A stretch of DNA of 60,048 nucleotides from CAYVBJ01 sp964415185 (GTDB lineage: Bacteria; Bacteroidota; Rhodothermia; Balneolales; Balneolaceae), in assembly GCA_964415185.1 (NCBI GenBank), contig CAYPZI010000007.1, forward strand, positions 1 through 60,048. Reading direction: 5' to 3'. Shown piece after piece: positions 17,310 to 26,675 of the stretch (position 1 is its first letter; each line of letters begins with the position of its first letter). The position numbers and the translations under genes were made by a program. A model generated the notes under the pieces. The model was given only the letters and a program-made list of their open reading frames with translations. It was not told the origin of the DNA and made no database searches.

Positions 17310-19793
17310 CTACTTCTCTCCCCCCGGAGCTTCAGCTTCCACATCTTCGCGTTGGATACTTCGCGGGTCGGCGTTTTTTACGTATGTATTGATCCATTCT
17401 GTCTGTTCGTATAACATGTGTAAAACCGATTCCCGGGCACTGTAACCGTGGCTTTCGCTAGGCAGCATGACCAGCTTAGCCGTCCCGCCGAGGCCGCTGA
17501 CTGCCGCATACATCCGCTCGCTTTGCATAGGGAAGGTTCCCGAGTTATTGTCATCGATTCCGTGAATCATGAGCAAAGGTTCATCAATTTTGTCGGCATG
17601 CATAAAAGGCGACATTTCATAATAGATATGCGGTGCATCCCAGTAGGTACGTTCTTCACGCTGAAATCCGAATGGGGTAAGCGTCCGGTTATAGGCACCG
17701 CTCCTGGCAACTCCGGCCCTGAAAATATCAGAATGGGCAAGAAGGTTTGCCGTCATGAAAGCTCCGTAACTGTGTCCGCCGATTGCCATACGGTCGGTAT
17801 CGCCAACTCCCCGCCTGCGCATCTCATCGGCAACAGCCTGGGCACTTGAAACGAGCTGTTCAACAAATGTGTCATTTGGTTCTTCATCTCCTTCACCGAT
17901 TACAGGCATGGCGGCACCCTCAATCACTGCATATCCTTCAAGAAGGGCAAAGTGAGGGCCCCAATAACTGATTCGGGCAAACCGGTATGGCGAATCTGAC
18001 ATTTGTCCGGCTGCATCTGCACTGCGAAACTCACGCGGGTACGCCCAGACCACGGTAGGAAGCGGCCCGTCTTTCTCTTTGTCATAACCCGGCGGCAGGT
18101 AAAGTGTAGCTGATAATTGAACGCCATCAGCCCGTTCATATTGAATCAGTTCTTTTTGAACGTCTTTCAATTCCGGTGTCGGATGCTCGAAAAAGGTCAG
18201 TTGTTCCAGATCTCCGCTATTCAGGTCACGGATATAGTAGTTCGGCTGAACATCCACCTGTTCTCTTCTCGTGATTAACCTCATTCCTTCTTCGTCCATA
18301 ACCGAAACAACAAATTCGTAAACGGGTGCTTCCGAACGCCACAACTCTGTAGCTTCTTTTGTATTGAGATCAAACTTGCGGATAAAAGGCCGGTTGCCTT
18401 CAGGTGAGGCGCCACTGCCGGTAAGCAGCAGTGAATTGCCGCTATCAACAGTGTGCAACACCCACGTACCGAATTTGGATCTTGTAAATTCGGGTGATCC
18501 GGGATCAGAATATCTGTCTTCCGTATTCAGGTCAAAAACCAATTCCGGTGCCGGATTTGCAGCATCGGGATTAACCTTCCATGTTTTTCGGTTCCGGTTA
18601 CTCCACCAGTATTCATTTACAAGTGCAAAGTTATCCTCACTCCATAGTATACCTGCATACCGGTACTCGAGATCAATAATTTTCTTCGGTTCCTGTTTAA
18701 ATGGTGCTTTCATTGTAAAAACCCTGTCGCGTTTGTCAACATCTTTTGAGGGGTCGCCGCCATCGAGAGCCTCAACCCAACTGAGGGTGGCTGCGGCATC
18801 ATTTCGCCAGCTTACGGATCGGGGGCCTTCGGTTGTTGCAGAAAATCCGATCGGTACCTGTTCGGCAAGAGGGATATCGGCAAAGTGATGGACAAGTTTT
18901 CCGTTTTTATCAAGGATTTTGATTTTCAATGGAAAACGGTATGCGGGCACCAGGTAAGAGTAAGGCTTTTGAATGGTTTGTGTCAGAATATAGTTGCCGT
19001 CGGGTGATGTGCCTACCGACCTGTAAATTGCCTGAGGGGCAATCTCTTTTTTATTTCCTTTCAGGTCAAATGAAACCAGTTTCGATGTAAAGTAGTAATC
19101 AAAAAGATCCTCATCGTGTTTGTTTTCAAGCAGGTCCTGGTATGTTCTCGCCGGGCTTGCCTTTCCTTTGCTTTCCTGTATCACAGGCCCGTCGGGAACT
19201 ATGCTTTCCTCGGGAGCTTCGCCTCGCGATTCGTCAATGACCTGAACCAGCAGGGATTTTCCGTCTGCCCTCCACTCGTAAGCCGAGCCATAAGTATTAT
19301 TGACGACCGGATCCGTAACGCGTGTGGCTTTTCCGGAGCTGCCGTCTGCCGTCCAAAGCTCAATGCCATTTTCTCTTGTCAGGAGAAATGCAAAATACTT
19401 CCCGTCGGGCGACCAGCTCACATTCGAAATTTTTGGATTATTGGGTAAACCGGTTACCTCTGTATCGTTGCCGGTTTCGATATTCCTGATTGTAAGGCCA
19501 ATGCTGAAACGTGTTGTGCTCGGGCCATTGGTTTTCGGATTGATACGAACTCCTGCCAGCCTGAGTTCGGGCTGTGAAACTTCTTCGATAGATGGCAGCC
19601 CGGGTTGATCCTGCATCAGCATTAACGTTCTGTCGGGTGAAAGGCTGACCGATGGTGTTCGATCGCCATCAACCAGGTTGATCATTGCCTGTGATGGCAT
19701 TTTGTATCCGTCCTGGGCGTAAGAAAACTGAATGGCCAGGATGAACAGTAAGGGGATTGCTAAAAATTTGAAGAGTTGATTTCCTGTTTTCAT
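17310..19793 (-). CDS. secreted S9-family (prolyl oligopeptidase-like) serine peptidase
   Basis: About 827 residues from the ATG chosen here, which gives a clean signal peptide (MKTGNQLFKFLAIPLLFILA..SYAQ); an in-frame TTG three codons upstream is less likely. An N-terminal beta-propeller-like region (about 40-560, with WD-like SWSPDGKYFAFLL) precedes the alpha/beta-hydrolase domain. Catalytic triad as seen: S675 in GGHSYGAF, D747 in HGIDDNNSG, H782 in SESHGY. The order and the PLAIGEGDEEPNDTF-like loop fit the S9D glutamyl-endopeptidase-like branch. Probably periplasmic or outer-surface peptide degradation. It converges with hemE across a repeat-filled spacer. Confidence 0.9.
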   Translation of the reverse strand: MKTGNQLFKFLAIPLLFILAIQFSYAQDGYKMPSQAMINLVDGDRTPSVSLSPDRTLMLMQDQPGLPSIEEVSQPELRLAGVRINPKTNGPSTTRFSIGLTIRNIETGNDTEVTGLPNNPKISNVSWSPDGKYFAFLLTRENGIELWTADGSSGKATRVTDPVVNNTYGSAYEWRADGKSLLVQVIDESRGEAPEESIVPDGPVIQESKGKASPARTYQDLLENKHDEDLFDYYFTSKLVSFDLKGNKKEIAPQAIYRSVGTSPDGNYILTQTIQKPYSYLVPAYRFPLKIKILDKNGKLVHHFADIPLAEQVPIGFSATTEGPRSVSWRNDAAATLSWVEALDGGDPSKDVDKRDRVFTMKAPFKQEPKKIIDLEYRYAGILWSEDNFALVNEYWWSNRNRKTWKVNPDAANPAPELVFDLNTEDRYSDPGSPEFTRSKFGTWVLHTVDSGNSLLLTGSGASPEGNRPFIRKFDLNTKEATELWRSEAPVYEFVVSVMDEEGMRLITRREQVDVQPNYYIRDLNSGDLEQLTFFEHPTPELKDVQKELIQYERADGVQLSATLYLPPGYDKEKDGPLPTVVWAYPREFRSADAAGQMSDSPYRFARISYWGPHFALLEGYAVIEGAAMPVIGEGDEEPNDTFVEQLVSSAQAVADEMRRRGVGDTDRMAIGGHSYGAFMTANLLAHSDIFRAGVARSGAYNRTLTPFGFQREERTYWDAPHIYYEMSPFMHADKIDEPLLMIHGIDDNNSGTFPMQSERMYAAVSGLGGTAKLVMLPSESHGYSARESVLHMLYEQTEWINTYVKNADPRSIQREDVEAEAPGGEK

Positions 19794-19802
19794 AAGATTC
19801 AA

Positions 19803-20548
19803 TAGGTGGGTTACTTGTTCAACTGTTTATATAGATACGTAATTAAATCAAAATAAATATAACTAACCAGTACGTATTGGTAAAACTTTGTGAAGGGTGT
19901 GTCTCCGGCTAACTGTGAACCACCTGAATTATGGCTTCTGCCAGGGAAACAATCATATCACAAATTTGTAACGTTTTGCAAGTTCATTTTCAAATTGAAA
20001 ATGATTTCTTTAAAATCCATTTGTAAATGGGGAATGTGTAATAATTTTAGTTGGAATCATTAAATTTGAGATAGAACTTGCGGATATAATGAGGTACGTA
20101 TTTACAATTCCGGGTTGAGTTTTTTAACCACTTCAACGACCGGCCGGGCCGAAGGCCGTTGACGGGCGTTCCGGGTGAGGGCGATTTCAGGCTTGCCGGT
20201 CAAATCATAATTCCAGATTAACCGGAAAAGTGATTTATTCTAGTGTCATGTCAAGGATAAGATGACGGAAAAACCCGCAAAGTTTCCTTTCTGAAATGGC
20301 ATTAAAGTAATAAAATAGCAGCAATATTGAGATTAAACTTTGCGGGTTTACGGTTGACATGACACTAGAGAGATTTAGTACGAACTATTTGGGCTGCTTC
20401 GTGGTAATAACGGCAGTTTGCTTCCACGAAGTTACGAAGACCCAAAGGTTCACAAAGGGTCAGGAAATAAACTTTAATACTCATTTCAGGAATGTTTTTT
20501 GTAGCTTGGGCAAGTTTATAAATTCTACTTTCACTTTTAGGCGTAATA
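19803..20548. other. 746-bp divergent spacer containing a MITE-like element
   Basis: Lies between the S9 peptidase (-) and the permease (+). Contents: a weak copy of the intergenic repeat (AACTGTGAACCACC, then TGAATTATGGC, near 19911-19936); a GC-rich imperfect palindrome CGGCCGGGCCGAAGGCCG (20140-20157); and the 129-bp palindromic element at 20240-20368. The ~180 bp before the permease start must contain its promoter, but no box is clear. Small frames here are not convincing. Confidence 0.5.
20240..20368. mobile_element. 129-bp MITE-like palindromic element
   Basis: Terminal inverted repeats CTAGTGTCATGTCAA (20240-20254) and TTGACATGACACTAG (20354-20368) match perfectly. An inner pair, AAACCCGCAAAGTTT (20271-20285) and AAACTTTGCGGGTTT (20335-20349), is also perfect. 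The core has no ORF. Structure and size fit a miniature inverted-repeat element mobilised in trans; no clean target duplication is seen. A diverged copy of the right end alone lies at 26369-26408. Confidence 0.65.
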
Positions 20549-22891
20549 ATGGCTGATTTGAGAAGAGAACTTGGTTTTTGGGACGCTCTGACCATCGGGG
20601 CCGGAACAATGATCGGCGCAGGAATTTTTTTGCTTGCCGGGGTTGCGCTGGAACTGACGGGGCCGGCGGCTATCTTTGCATACCTGATTTCGGGGGTGAT
20701 CTGCATCATTACAGCGTCAAGTGCTGCAGAACTGGCAACGGGAATGCCAACGTCGGGCGGTGACTATTTTTTTGTATCGCGTTCACTTGGCCCTGCCTTC
20801 GGAGCGATTTCAGGTGTCGGCATCTGGCTGAGCCTGACCTTTGCCATTGCTTTTTATCTTTTTGGGCTGGGTGAATATTTATCCCAGTTTTTACCGGTTT
20901 CAGCATTTTGGGGAGCATTTGCAGGCGGATTGCTCCTAGTAATCCTGAATGTAGTAGGCGCAAAAGAATCGGGCCGGCTGCAAGTGGTAATTGTACTCAC
21001 CCTGTTTGCGATTCTGGGAGGATTCAGCCTTTTTGGCGTTTTCAATATAGAACCTGACAATTTCACTCCTTTTTTTCCTTTTGGAACTGAGCCGATTTTA
21101 GGAACCACAGCTCTTGTTTTCGTTTCATTTCTTGGATTTGTAAAAATTGCCGCTGTTGCTGAGGAGATAAAAGATCCTGATAAGAATTTACCGAGAGCAC
21201 TTATTGGCTCCGTGGCACTTGTTACGGTTCTCTACATGGTTATCCTGCTGGTTATTGCCGGCATTTTCACTCAGTCAACCATTGTTGAAGTCCGTGATCC
21301 GCTGACTACCGCTGCACGTCAGATGTTAGGTGGAGTTGGAGGTGTTGCCATCATATTTGCGGGCCTTCTTGCAACATTATCCTCGGCCAATGCAAGTATC
21401 ATGGCATCCTCAAGGATCAACCTCGCTATGGCGCGAGACCGGATGGTTCCCAATTGGCTGAGTGCCATTCATAAAAAATTGCTTACACCCTATAGGGCGA
21501 TCCTGGTTACCGGTATTCTTGCCCTGTTTTTTTTGTTAATCGACAGCCTTGAAAATCTGGCAAAAATTGCAAGTGTATTGCAGCTATACAGCTATGCAGC
21601 ATTAAATATCGGATGTATTGTATTGAGGGCGGCAAATCCCGACTGGTATAAGCCTGCCTATCGCACTCCCGGTAATCCTCTCGCACAGGTGATAGCAGCT
21701 ATCGGTTGCCTTGCGATTGTCGTCTATTCCGGGACGTTCGCACAAATCGCAGTGGTTGTTTTAATCATTGCAAGCCTGGTATGGTATGTGGTATGGGGAA
21801 GAAACAGGGTTTCGATCGATCATGCAATTCCCAATTTCAGGGAGCAATGGGATAAGCACGGGTTGAAAGTTTTCTGGCTGCCAACCGAAAAACGTGCCCG
21901 GGAAAAAATTGAAAAAGAACTTCCTCTCAGACGCAGGCTGAATTCCGAAAATCCAAGGCATATTATGACAGCGCTCGCCAATCCTGCATACGAGGGAAAC
22001 CTCTTGCGACTGGCTCAATACATGGCAACTGGAAAGAACAAAGGCGGTAAAGTGACAGGGATACACATTCTGCAAGTGCCTTTACAAACACCCATATCAA
22101 CCATCCGGCAAAGGATGGAAGAAAGGCCATCGGTACAGAAACATATTGATGAAATATCAGAAAAATCGAAGGATGTGTCGAAACCTGAAAATAAAGCACT
22201 CCAAAAAACCCGTTTTGAATCGGTATCTGAAGCGGCTCATGATGTTTTTGGTGCTCTCATATCCGAAACCCGCGAGAGAGACGCAGATATGCTGCTGATG
22301 GGATGGCAGGGCGGATTTAATGTAGGAAGAATTTATAAAACTCCTGTGCAGAGAATTATTAAAGGTCTTAAGGCAGACCTTGGTGTATTGAAAAGCCGGG
22401 GTTTAAATGAAATTAAATCCGTGCTGATTCCATGGGGCGGGGGCCTTCACGCACAATTGGGCTTGGAACTTGGTGCCAGGGTAGCCCGCGCATCATCGGC
22501 AAAACTTAAAATTCTCCGGCTTGTGAAGCCGGGCGTTTCTGTTGAAGAGGAAAAGGTGTCTCTTAAGGAAGCCATTCAAATTATTATAGAGGATACCGGA
22601 AACGTTGAAATAGAAGTAAGGAAGGCAACGGATGTAAGCTCGGGCATAACGGATGAATTCAATGATCATGACCACGACCTGGTAATTATCGGTGCCTCTC
22701 ACGAATGGAGTATCAAAAACGTCCTGTTCGGAACCATACCTGATGTTGTAGCCGATCAGGCACCCTGCTCTGTGTTGATGGTTCGCAGGTTTGTTCCCGA
22801 TGACTGGACTATTAAAGCCGGCGAGGGATTAAAGCGTCTAAAAGAACAATTGGGAATGAATACTTCTCCGGATACCGGTGATGACAGGTGA
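20549..22891 (+). CDS. APC-superfamily amino-acid/cation permease fused to two Usp-like domains
   Basis: 780 residues. Residues 1-430 form a 12-helix APC permease: WDALTIGAGTMIGAGIF (TM1 with the glycine-rich substrate loop), SSAAELATGMPTSGGDYFFV (TM2-3) and LGFVKIAAVAEEIKDPDKNLP (TM6 onward). After ~470 come two universal-stress-protein folds, the second ending DHDLVIIGASHEWS..VLFGTIPDVVADQAPCSVLMVRR. The ATP-binding GxxG-9x-G pattern is degenerate in both (GWQG..; GASH..), so a sensing rather than ATP-binding role is possible. Permeases with such tails are thought to be gated by nucleotides; substrate unknown. Confidence 0.85.
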   Translation: MADLRRELGFWDALTIGAGTMIGAGIFLLAGVALELTGPAAIFAYLISGVICIITASSAAELATGMPTSGGDYFFVSRSLGPAFGAISGVGIWLSLTFAIAFYLFGLGEYLSQFLPVSAFWGAFAGGLLLVILNVVGAKESGRLQVVIVLTLFAILGGFSLFGVFNIEPDNFTPFFPFGTEPILGTTALVFVSFLGFVKIAAVAEEIKDPDKNLPRALIGSVALVTVLYMVILLVIAGIFTQSTIVEVRDPLTTAARQMLGGVGGVAIIFAGLLATLSSANASIMASSRINLAMARDRMVPNWLSAIHKKLLTPYRAILVTGILALFFLLIDSLENLAKIASVLQLYSYAALNIGCIVLRAANPDWYKPAYRTPGNPLAQVIAAIGCLAIVVYSGTFAQIAVVVLIIASLVWYVVWGRNRVSIDHAIPNFREQWDKHGLKVFWLPTEKRAREKIEKELPLRRRLNSENPRHIMTALANPAYEGNLLRLAQYMATGKNKGGKVTGIHILQVPLQTPISTIRQRMEERPSVQKHIDEISEKSKDVSKPENKALQKTRFESVSEAAHDVFGALISETRERDADMLLMGWQGGFNVGRIYKTPVQRIIKGLKADLGVLKSRGLNEIKSVLIPWGGGLHAQLGLELGARVARASSAKLKILRLVKPGVSVEEEKVSLKEAIQIIIEDTGNVEIEVRKATDVSSGITDEFNDHDHDLVIIGASHEWSIKNVLFGTIPDVVADQAPCSVLMVRRFVPDDWTIKAGEGLKRLKEQLGMNTSPDTGDDR

Positions 22892-23070
22892 CTTTTGCAG
22901 AAACTATTCATTTTTTATTGAATATCCGGAATTGCCGGGTTCTGATGTTATTCAAAATTAATACTTACGAAATTCTGTTAACATGTAAAGTCATGAATCT
23001 TTCGTTATTATCTGTATATATTGAATCATGCATTTTTTACTCATCAATTTTTAATCCCAGATTTTGATCT

Positions 23071-24411
23071 ATGACACCACTTCCGGAGAACGAACTTGAA
23101 GCACTTAAAAATGCTGCAAAAGAGGTGTTAAACAAAAACTGGACCGGTACTTTCACAAAACCGACAGCAAAACTTTATCCTCATCAGTGGTCATGGGATT
23201 CCTGCTTTATTGCCATCGGTTATTCACATTATGATCAGAAAAAGGCGGAAAAGGAGATTTTAAACCTGCTGGATGCTCAATGGAAGAACGGGATGATTCC
23301 GCACATTGTGTTTGATGAATCGGAGCTGGACGGATATTATTTTCCCGGCCCTGATTTCTGGCAGGTAGATAAATCACCCAATGCACCAGGGCATTTGCCC
23401 TGCTCGGGAATTTGTCAGCCTCCGGTTCATGCAAGCGCTGTACTTCATATTTTGGACCATGCCCCGGATAAAAAGCGGGCTTTGGATTTTGCAGGTTCCA
23501 TATACGAAAAACTTGCAAAATGGCACCGGTATCTTTATGAAGAAAGAGATCCTGAAAATATTGGTTTGGCATATATCAGGCATCCCTGGGAGTCGGGACA
23601 GGACAATTCGCCTGTTTGGGATCCGGTTTTAAATAATATTGATTTGAAACCGGAAATGGTTCCTTCCTACGAAAGAAAAGACCTCTCACATGTAGATGCC
23701 GCAGAAAGGCCTACGGATGATGATTATGACCGCTATGTTTACCTTGTGGACCTGTTCCGTAAATGCTCTTATGATGAGGAGGAGATTCGCAAAAACGGCT
23801 GTCCGTTTATGGTGGAAGATGTTCTTTTCAATACAATATTGTGTCAGGCAACAAATGATCTGGCAGAGATAGCCAAAAGGACCGGGAATGATCCGCGTCC
23901 CTGGAAAGAGCTGGCCAAAAAAACAGCCGAAGCCGTCAACTGGAAATTGTGGGATGAGAACAACGGCATTTATGTCGATTTTGACATGAAGGGGAACCGG
24001 CAAATTCCCGAGAGGGTTCTCTCAGGGTTTCTGCCTTTGTATGCAGGTATACCGGTTAATTCAAAGGCTGAGCAACTTTTCAATTACCTGAATACGCACT
24101 GTTTTTGCCGGCTTGACGACACCTGTTTTGCAGCACCTACCTTCGACCGCAGCAGGCCCGATTATTCCTCAAGCAAATACTGGCGCGGGCCAATCTGGAT
24201 AAACCTGAACTGGATGCTCTGCATCGGCCTTTCCCGGTACGGTTATGATTTATATACCGAACGAATTATGGAATCCATTATAAAACTGCCAACGATGAGT
24301 GGCTTTTATGAATATTTTGATCCCGATTCGGGACAAGGATATGGCTCCACTGACTTCTCATGGACGGCCGCCTTGCTGCTGGATGTGTTGTATCACAGAA
24401 ATGGTTTTTGA
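23071..24411 (+). CDS. GH63-family glycoside hydrolase, mannosylglycerate-hydrolase-like
   Basis: 446 residues forming an (alpha/alpha)6 barrel of the GH63/trehalase-like clan. Seen: YPHQWSWDSCFIAIGY, DAQWKNGMIPHIVF, HPWESGQDNSPVWD (D178, candidate general acid), YWRGPIWINLNWML and SGFYEYFDPDSGQGYGSTDF (E414, candidate base). This short form matches bacterial enzymes that hydrolyse mannosylglycerate or glucosylglycerate; other alpha-glucosides are possible. In a salt-adapted organism such an enzyme would recycle an osmolyte (inference). The last codons run into a dispersed repeat: the stop TGA is made by the repeat start TTGAATCGCGGATT. Confidence 0.78.
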   Translation: MTPLPENELEALKNAAKEVLNKNWTGTFTKPTAKLYPHQWSWDSCFIAIGYSHYDQKKAEKEILNLLDAQWKNGMIPHIVFDESELDGYYFPGPDFWQVDKSPNAPGHLPCSGICQPPVHASAVLHILDHAPDKKRALDFAGSIYEKLAKWHRYLYEERDPENIGLAYIRHPWESGQDNSPVWDPVLNNIDLKPEMVPSYERKDLSHVDAAERPTDDDYDRYVYLVDLFRKCSYDEEEIRKNGCPFMVEDVLFNTILCQATNDLAEIAKRTGNDPRPWKELAKKTAEAVNWKLWDENNGIYVDFDMKGNRQIPERVLSGFLPLYAGIPVNSKAEQLFNYLNTHCFCRLDDTCFAAPTFDRSRPDYSSSKYWRGPIWINLNWMLCIGLSRYGYDLYTERIMESIIKLPTMSGFYEYFDPDSGQGYGSTDFSWTAALLLDVLYHRNGF

Positions 24412-24686
24412 ATCGCGGATTCAAGACCGCCGGGCGTGCGAACAACGTGAGCTCCCCGTCGTGTCAAGGTGCGTGCATCGATTTTTGAATCACGGATTCG
24501 ATTGATTTATCGGATTACACGGATTTGTAAAAAAAGTAGGGAGTATTTAGTAGGTAGCTGGAAATGGATCTGAAACCGTGTCCGTCTTCTGACTCGGCCC
24601 ATTGTCTATTAGCGGTAAAAAATCTGCGCAATCAGCGTGATCTGCGGGAGATAAAAAAGCCTGAAATCCCAAATTTTTTACAACTC
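24412..24686. repeat. 275-bp convergent spacer made of dispersed repeats
   Basis: GAATCGCGGATT abuts the GH63 stop, then comes the AAGACCGCCGGGCGTGCGAA element (24422-24466, copy 2), then a second GAATCACGGATTCGATTGAT..CACGGATTTG block (24487-24528), the GTAGGGAGTATTTAGTAGGT stretch, a diverged CTGAAACCGTGTCCGTCTTC module (24570-24589) and an inverted ATCTGCGCAATCAGCGTGAT block (24630-24650). No gene. Confidence 0.65.
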
Positions 24687-25736
24687 TCACAAATCTCTGG
24701 TGACAAAACGTGAAATGAGCGGCAGATGATCGCTGATAAGAATCATGGATTCCCTGTCGAGAGGTTCGATAACCTTGGTACTGCCCTGCACCATTTCGCG
24801 GGCAAGGTTTTGATTTGGCAGAATATGGTCAATGCGCCAGAAGAGAGAATCGGATGGGTGCGAAAAACTACCGGTACCTTCAAGCGGATCGATGAAAACC
24901 GGTGGATTTTTACCGAGCAGACGGTTGAATTCCCTGCTTCCGGGAGTTGTATTGAGATCTCCGGTGATCAACATATTCCGTTCCGGGTTTATTTTGCTTA
25001 GTAATTTCAGATGGCTTCTAAGCAGTTCTATTTGTCCCAGGCGCCAGGCTTCATTGCGTTCCCCTCTTCCGGCCTTCAGGTGCAGGCCGGTTAGCGTAAT
25101 GCCATAATCATCATTTACGAGTAAATCGGCAGTCCACATGCGATTATTCGTGAAGCTTTGCGAAGAAGGATTGCCATCTTCGTCTGTCTGGCCGATAATT
25201 GGGGTTTCTGCATGGGCATAGCTGTAAAAGATTCCCACAGGGATCCGGCTCATCATTACGACGTTCATATACCAATCCGGGCTTTCCAGTGCAGCAAAAA
25301 CCCGGTATCCCATTTCAGGAAAATACTCTTCGGAGATTACTTGCAGGTAGCTGTCACTCTCCAGTTCCTGGAAAACCACTACGTCAGCATCCAGACTGCG
25401 AATTGCATCTGTCAAAAGCCGGCGACGCTCTTCCATGTTAACAGGCGGGTTATCCTCCCTGCTGTTATCCGTATACGGATTATCATATGCATCAACAAAA
25501 TGTTCAATATTCCAGGTTACCACCGAAAGAGTGTCAGGCTTGTTGTTATACCAACGTGGGGTGGCAATCTCATTTTTGTATTCCTTAAAAGTATCTGAAA
25601 TCCCTGCCTGCCGGTTTTGAGATGTGCAGTTTGAAATTAAAATGGCTAAGAGAAAAAGCATTAAAGCCTTTAATACCGATTTTTCAAATTGATATTGAGG
25701 ATAAGATGTTTTTGTACCGGCTCCATTTATATTCAT
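24687..25736 (-). CDS. lipoprotein endonuclease/exonuclease/phosphatase (EEP) family hydrolase
   Basis: About 349 residues from the ATG at 25736. A longer frame to 25808 is open, but its extra codons look like intergenic repeat sequence. A hydrophobic segment ALMLFLLAILISNC precedes a Cys (lipobox-like ISNC, with an atypical Asn at -1), suggesting membrane anchoring. EEP motifs are intact: VTWNIEHFV, VVFQELESD, TGLHLKAGRGERNEA, ITGDLNTTPGSREF, WRIDHILPN and ISDHLPLISRF. Phosphodiesterase or nuclease activity is likely; substrate unknown. It is more divergent than a recent paralogue of the EEP protein at 7469-8317. Confidence 0.85.
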   Translation of the reverse strand: MNINGAGTKTSYPQYQFEKSVLKALMLFLLAILISNCTSQNRQAGISDTFKEYKNEIATPRWYNNKPDTLSVVTWNIEHFVDAYDNPYTDNSREDNPPVNMEERRRLLTDAIRSLDADVVVFQELESDSYLQVISEEYFPEMGYRVFAALESPDWYMNVVMMSRIPVGIFYSYAHAETPIIGQTDEDGNPSSQSFTNNRMWTADLLVNDDYGITLTGLHLKAGRGERNEAWRLGQIELLRSHLKLLSKINPERNMLITGDLNTTPGSREFNRLLGKNPPVFIDPLEGTGSFSHPSDSLFWRIDHILPNQNLAREMVQGSTKVIEPLDRESMILISDHLPLISRFVTRDL

Positions 25737-26047
25737 AGAAAATAAATTCAGGTTCTTAGTGATTGTTTTGGGAGGTTGGAGGTTACTGACGTTCAAAATG
25801 AATAACAACAGAAACTCATTTCTGACACTCAGTGAAGCAGAATTTTTTAATATATAAATTAAAATAAATGATAGATATAAAAATAATTAATTATCAATTA
25901 TAAGTAAAAGATTTTACCATTTTACGGCATTAAGCCCGATTAGGGCCGGTGCTTTTTGGATTGTAATTATTGTTTGCCTTAAATATATACGGCCAAATGG
26001 GTTAGCCACCCTGTGCCTTTAACCAGTTACCATAATATCGAAAATAT

Positions 26048-26356
26048 ATGTCCAATTTTGAGCATTCCTTTTCTTTAATTGAAGGGTCATTTGAGGTTGA
26101 AGAAGCCAGGGAAGTATTAATGAGCCTGATCAGCAGAAAAATCGAATTTCATCACAAAAAAAATCTGCGCCATCAGGAAACAAACGGATTTCCTCATGAA
26201 GGTTCACTGAACAGGGTTAACGAGCTCAAGAAAATCCGTACTGAGATTCTCTCACATCTGAAGAAATTGAAAAAACAACAGGCAATTGTTTCTATCAAAT
26301 CGGATGTATTCTTTTCTGTTGAAGAATGCTTTTTCCCGGATAACCAGGAAAAATAA
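26048..26356 (+). CDS. small conserved protein of unknown function
   Basis: 102 residues, charged and mostly helical, with no signal peptide or cysteine-rich motif. Seen: FSLIEGSFEVEEAREVLMSL at the N-terminus, then a basic ISRKIEFHHKK segment and a lysine-rich helix VNELKKIRTEILSHLKKLKK. Similar small proteins with the SLIEGSF-EEAREVL start are, to my knowledge, found across Bacteroidota without assigned function. It stands alone. A motif CAAATGGGTTAGCC 54 nt upstream also precedes the Usp gene at 42483. Confidence 0.6.
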   Translation: MSNFEHSFSLIEGSFEVEEAREVLMSLISRKIEFHHKKNLRHQETNGFPHEGSLNRVNELKKIRTEILSHLKKLKKQQAIVSIKSDVFFSVEECFFPDNQEK

Positions 26357-26675
26357 GCAAGCAACCCTGAGATAAAACTTTGCGGGTTTACAGTTGACAC
26401 AACAATAGTGTTTAAGACTTAATAAAAAAATCAGGTGAATGAACTGTTTCGGAATGAGCGCAAAATTTTTCAACTGGAAATAAAATTGCTCAAATTTTAG
26501 CTCTGGCTTCAAATCTTTTCTCGCCCGTTATCCTGAATGAATAAATCAAATCCGGTATTATATAGACTCTTTTTCTGGTCCGGCTTTAGTGGTCACATTT
26601 AATTTAATCCTGCCAGTCCGTTTGAACTATCTTATATTATTGGCAAAAAATTTTGAACCTGTAACTATTTTTTGA
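26357..26675. other. 319-bp spacer upstream of the SSS symporter
   Basis: Holds the right-end fragment of the MITE-like element (26369-26408). The rest is AT-rich with no gene visible. TTTGAAC..TATATTATTG near 26620-26640 could be part of the symporter promoter, but the match to a TTTG/TAnnTTTG pair is imperfect. Confidence 0.4.
26369..26408 (+). mobile_element. right-end fragment of the MITE-like element
   Basis: GAGATAAAACTTTGCGGGTT followed by TACAGTTGACACAACAATAG matches 20330-20368 with few changes (GACATGACACTAG has become GACACAACAATAG). The left half is missing, so this is a decayed half-copy. Confidence 0.55.

Noticed and set aside
20140..20157. GC-rich palindrome as a terminator or origin element
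   Set aside because: Pairing is imperfect, there is no T-run and no DnaA-box cluster or replication gene nearby.
24687..25808. Longer EEP lipoprotein start at 25808
   Set aside because: The extra 24 residues read CCTCC-type intergenic repeat and would bury the lipoprotein signal far from the N-terminus.
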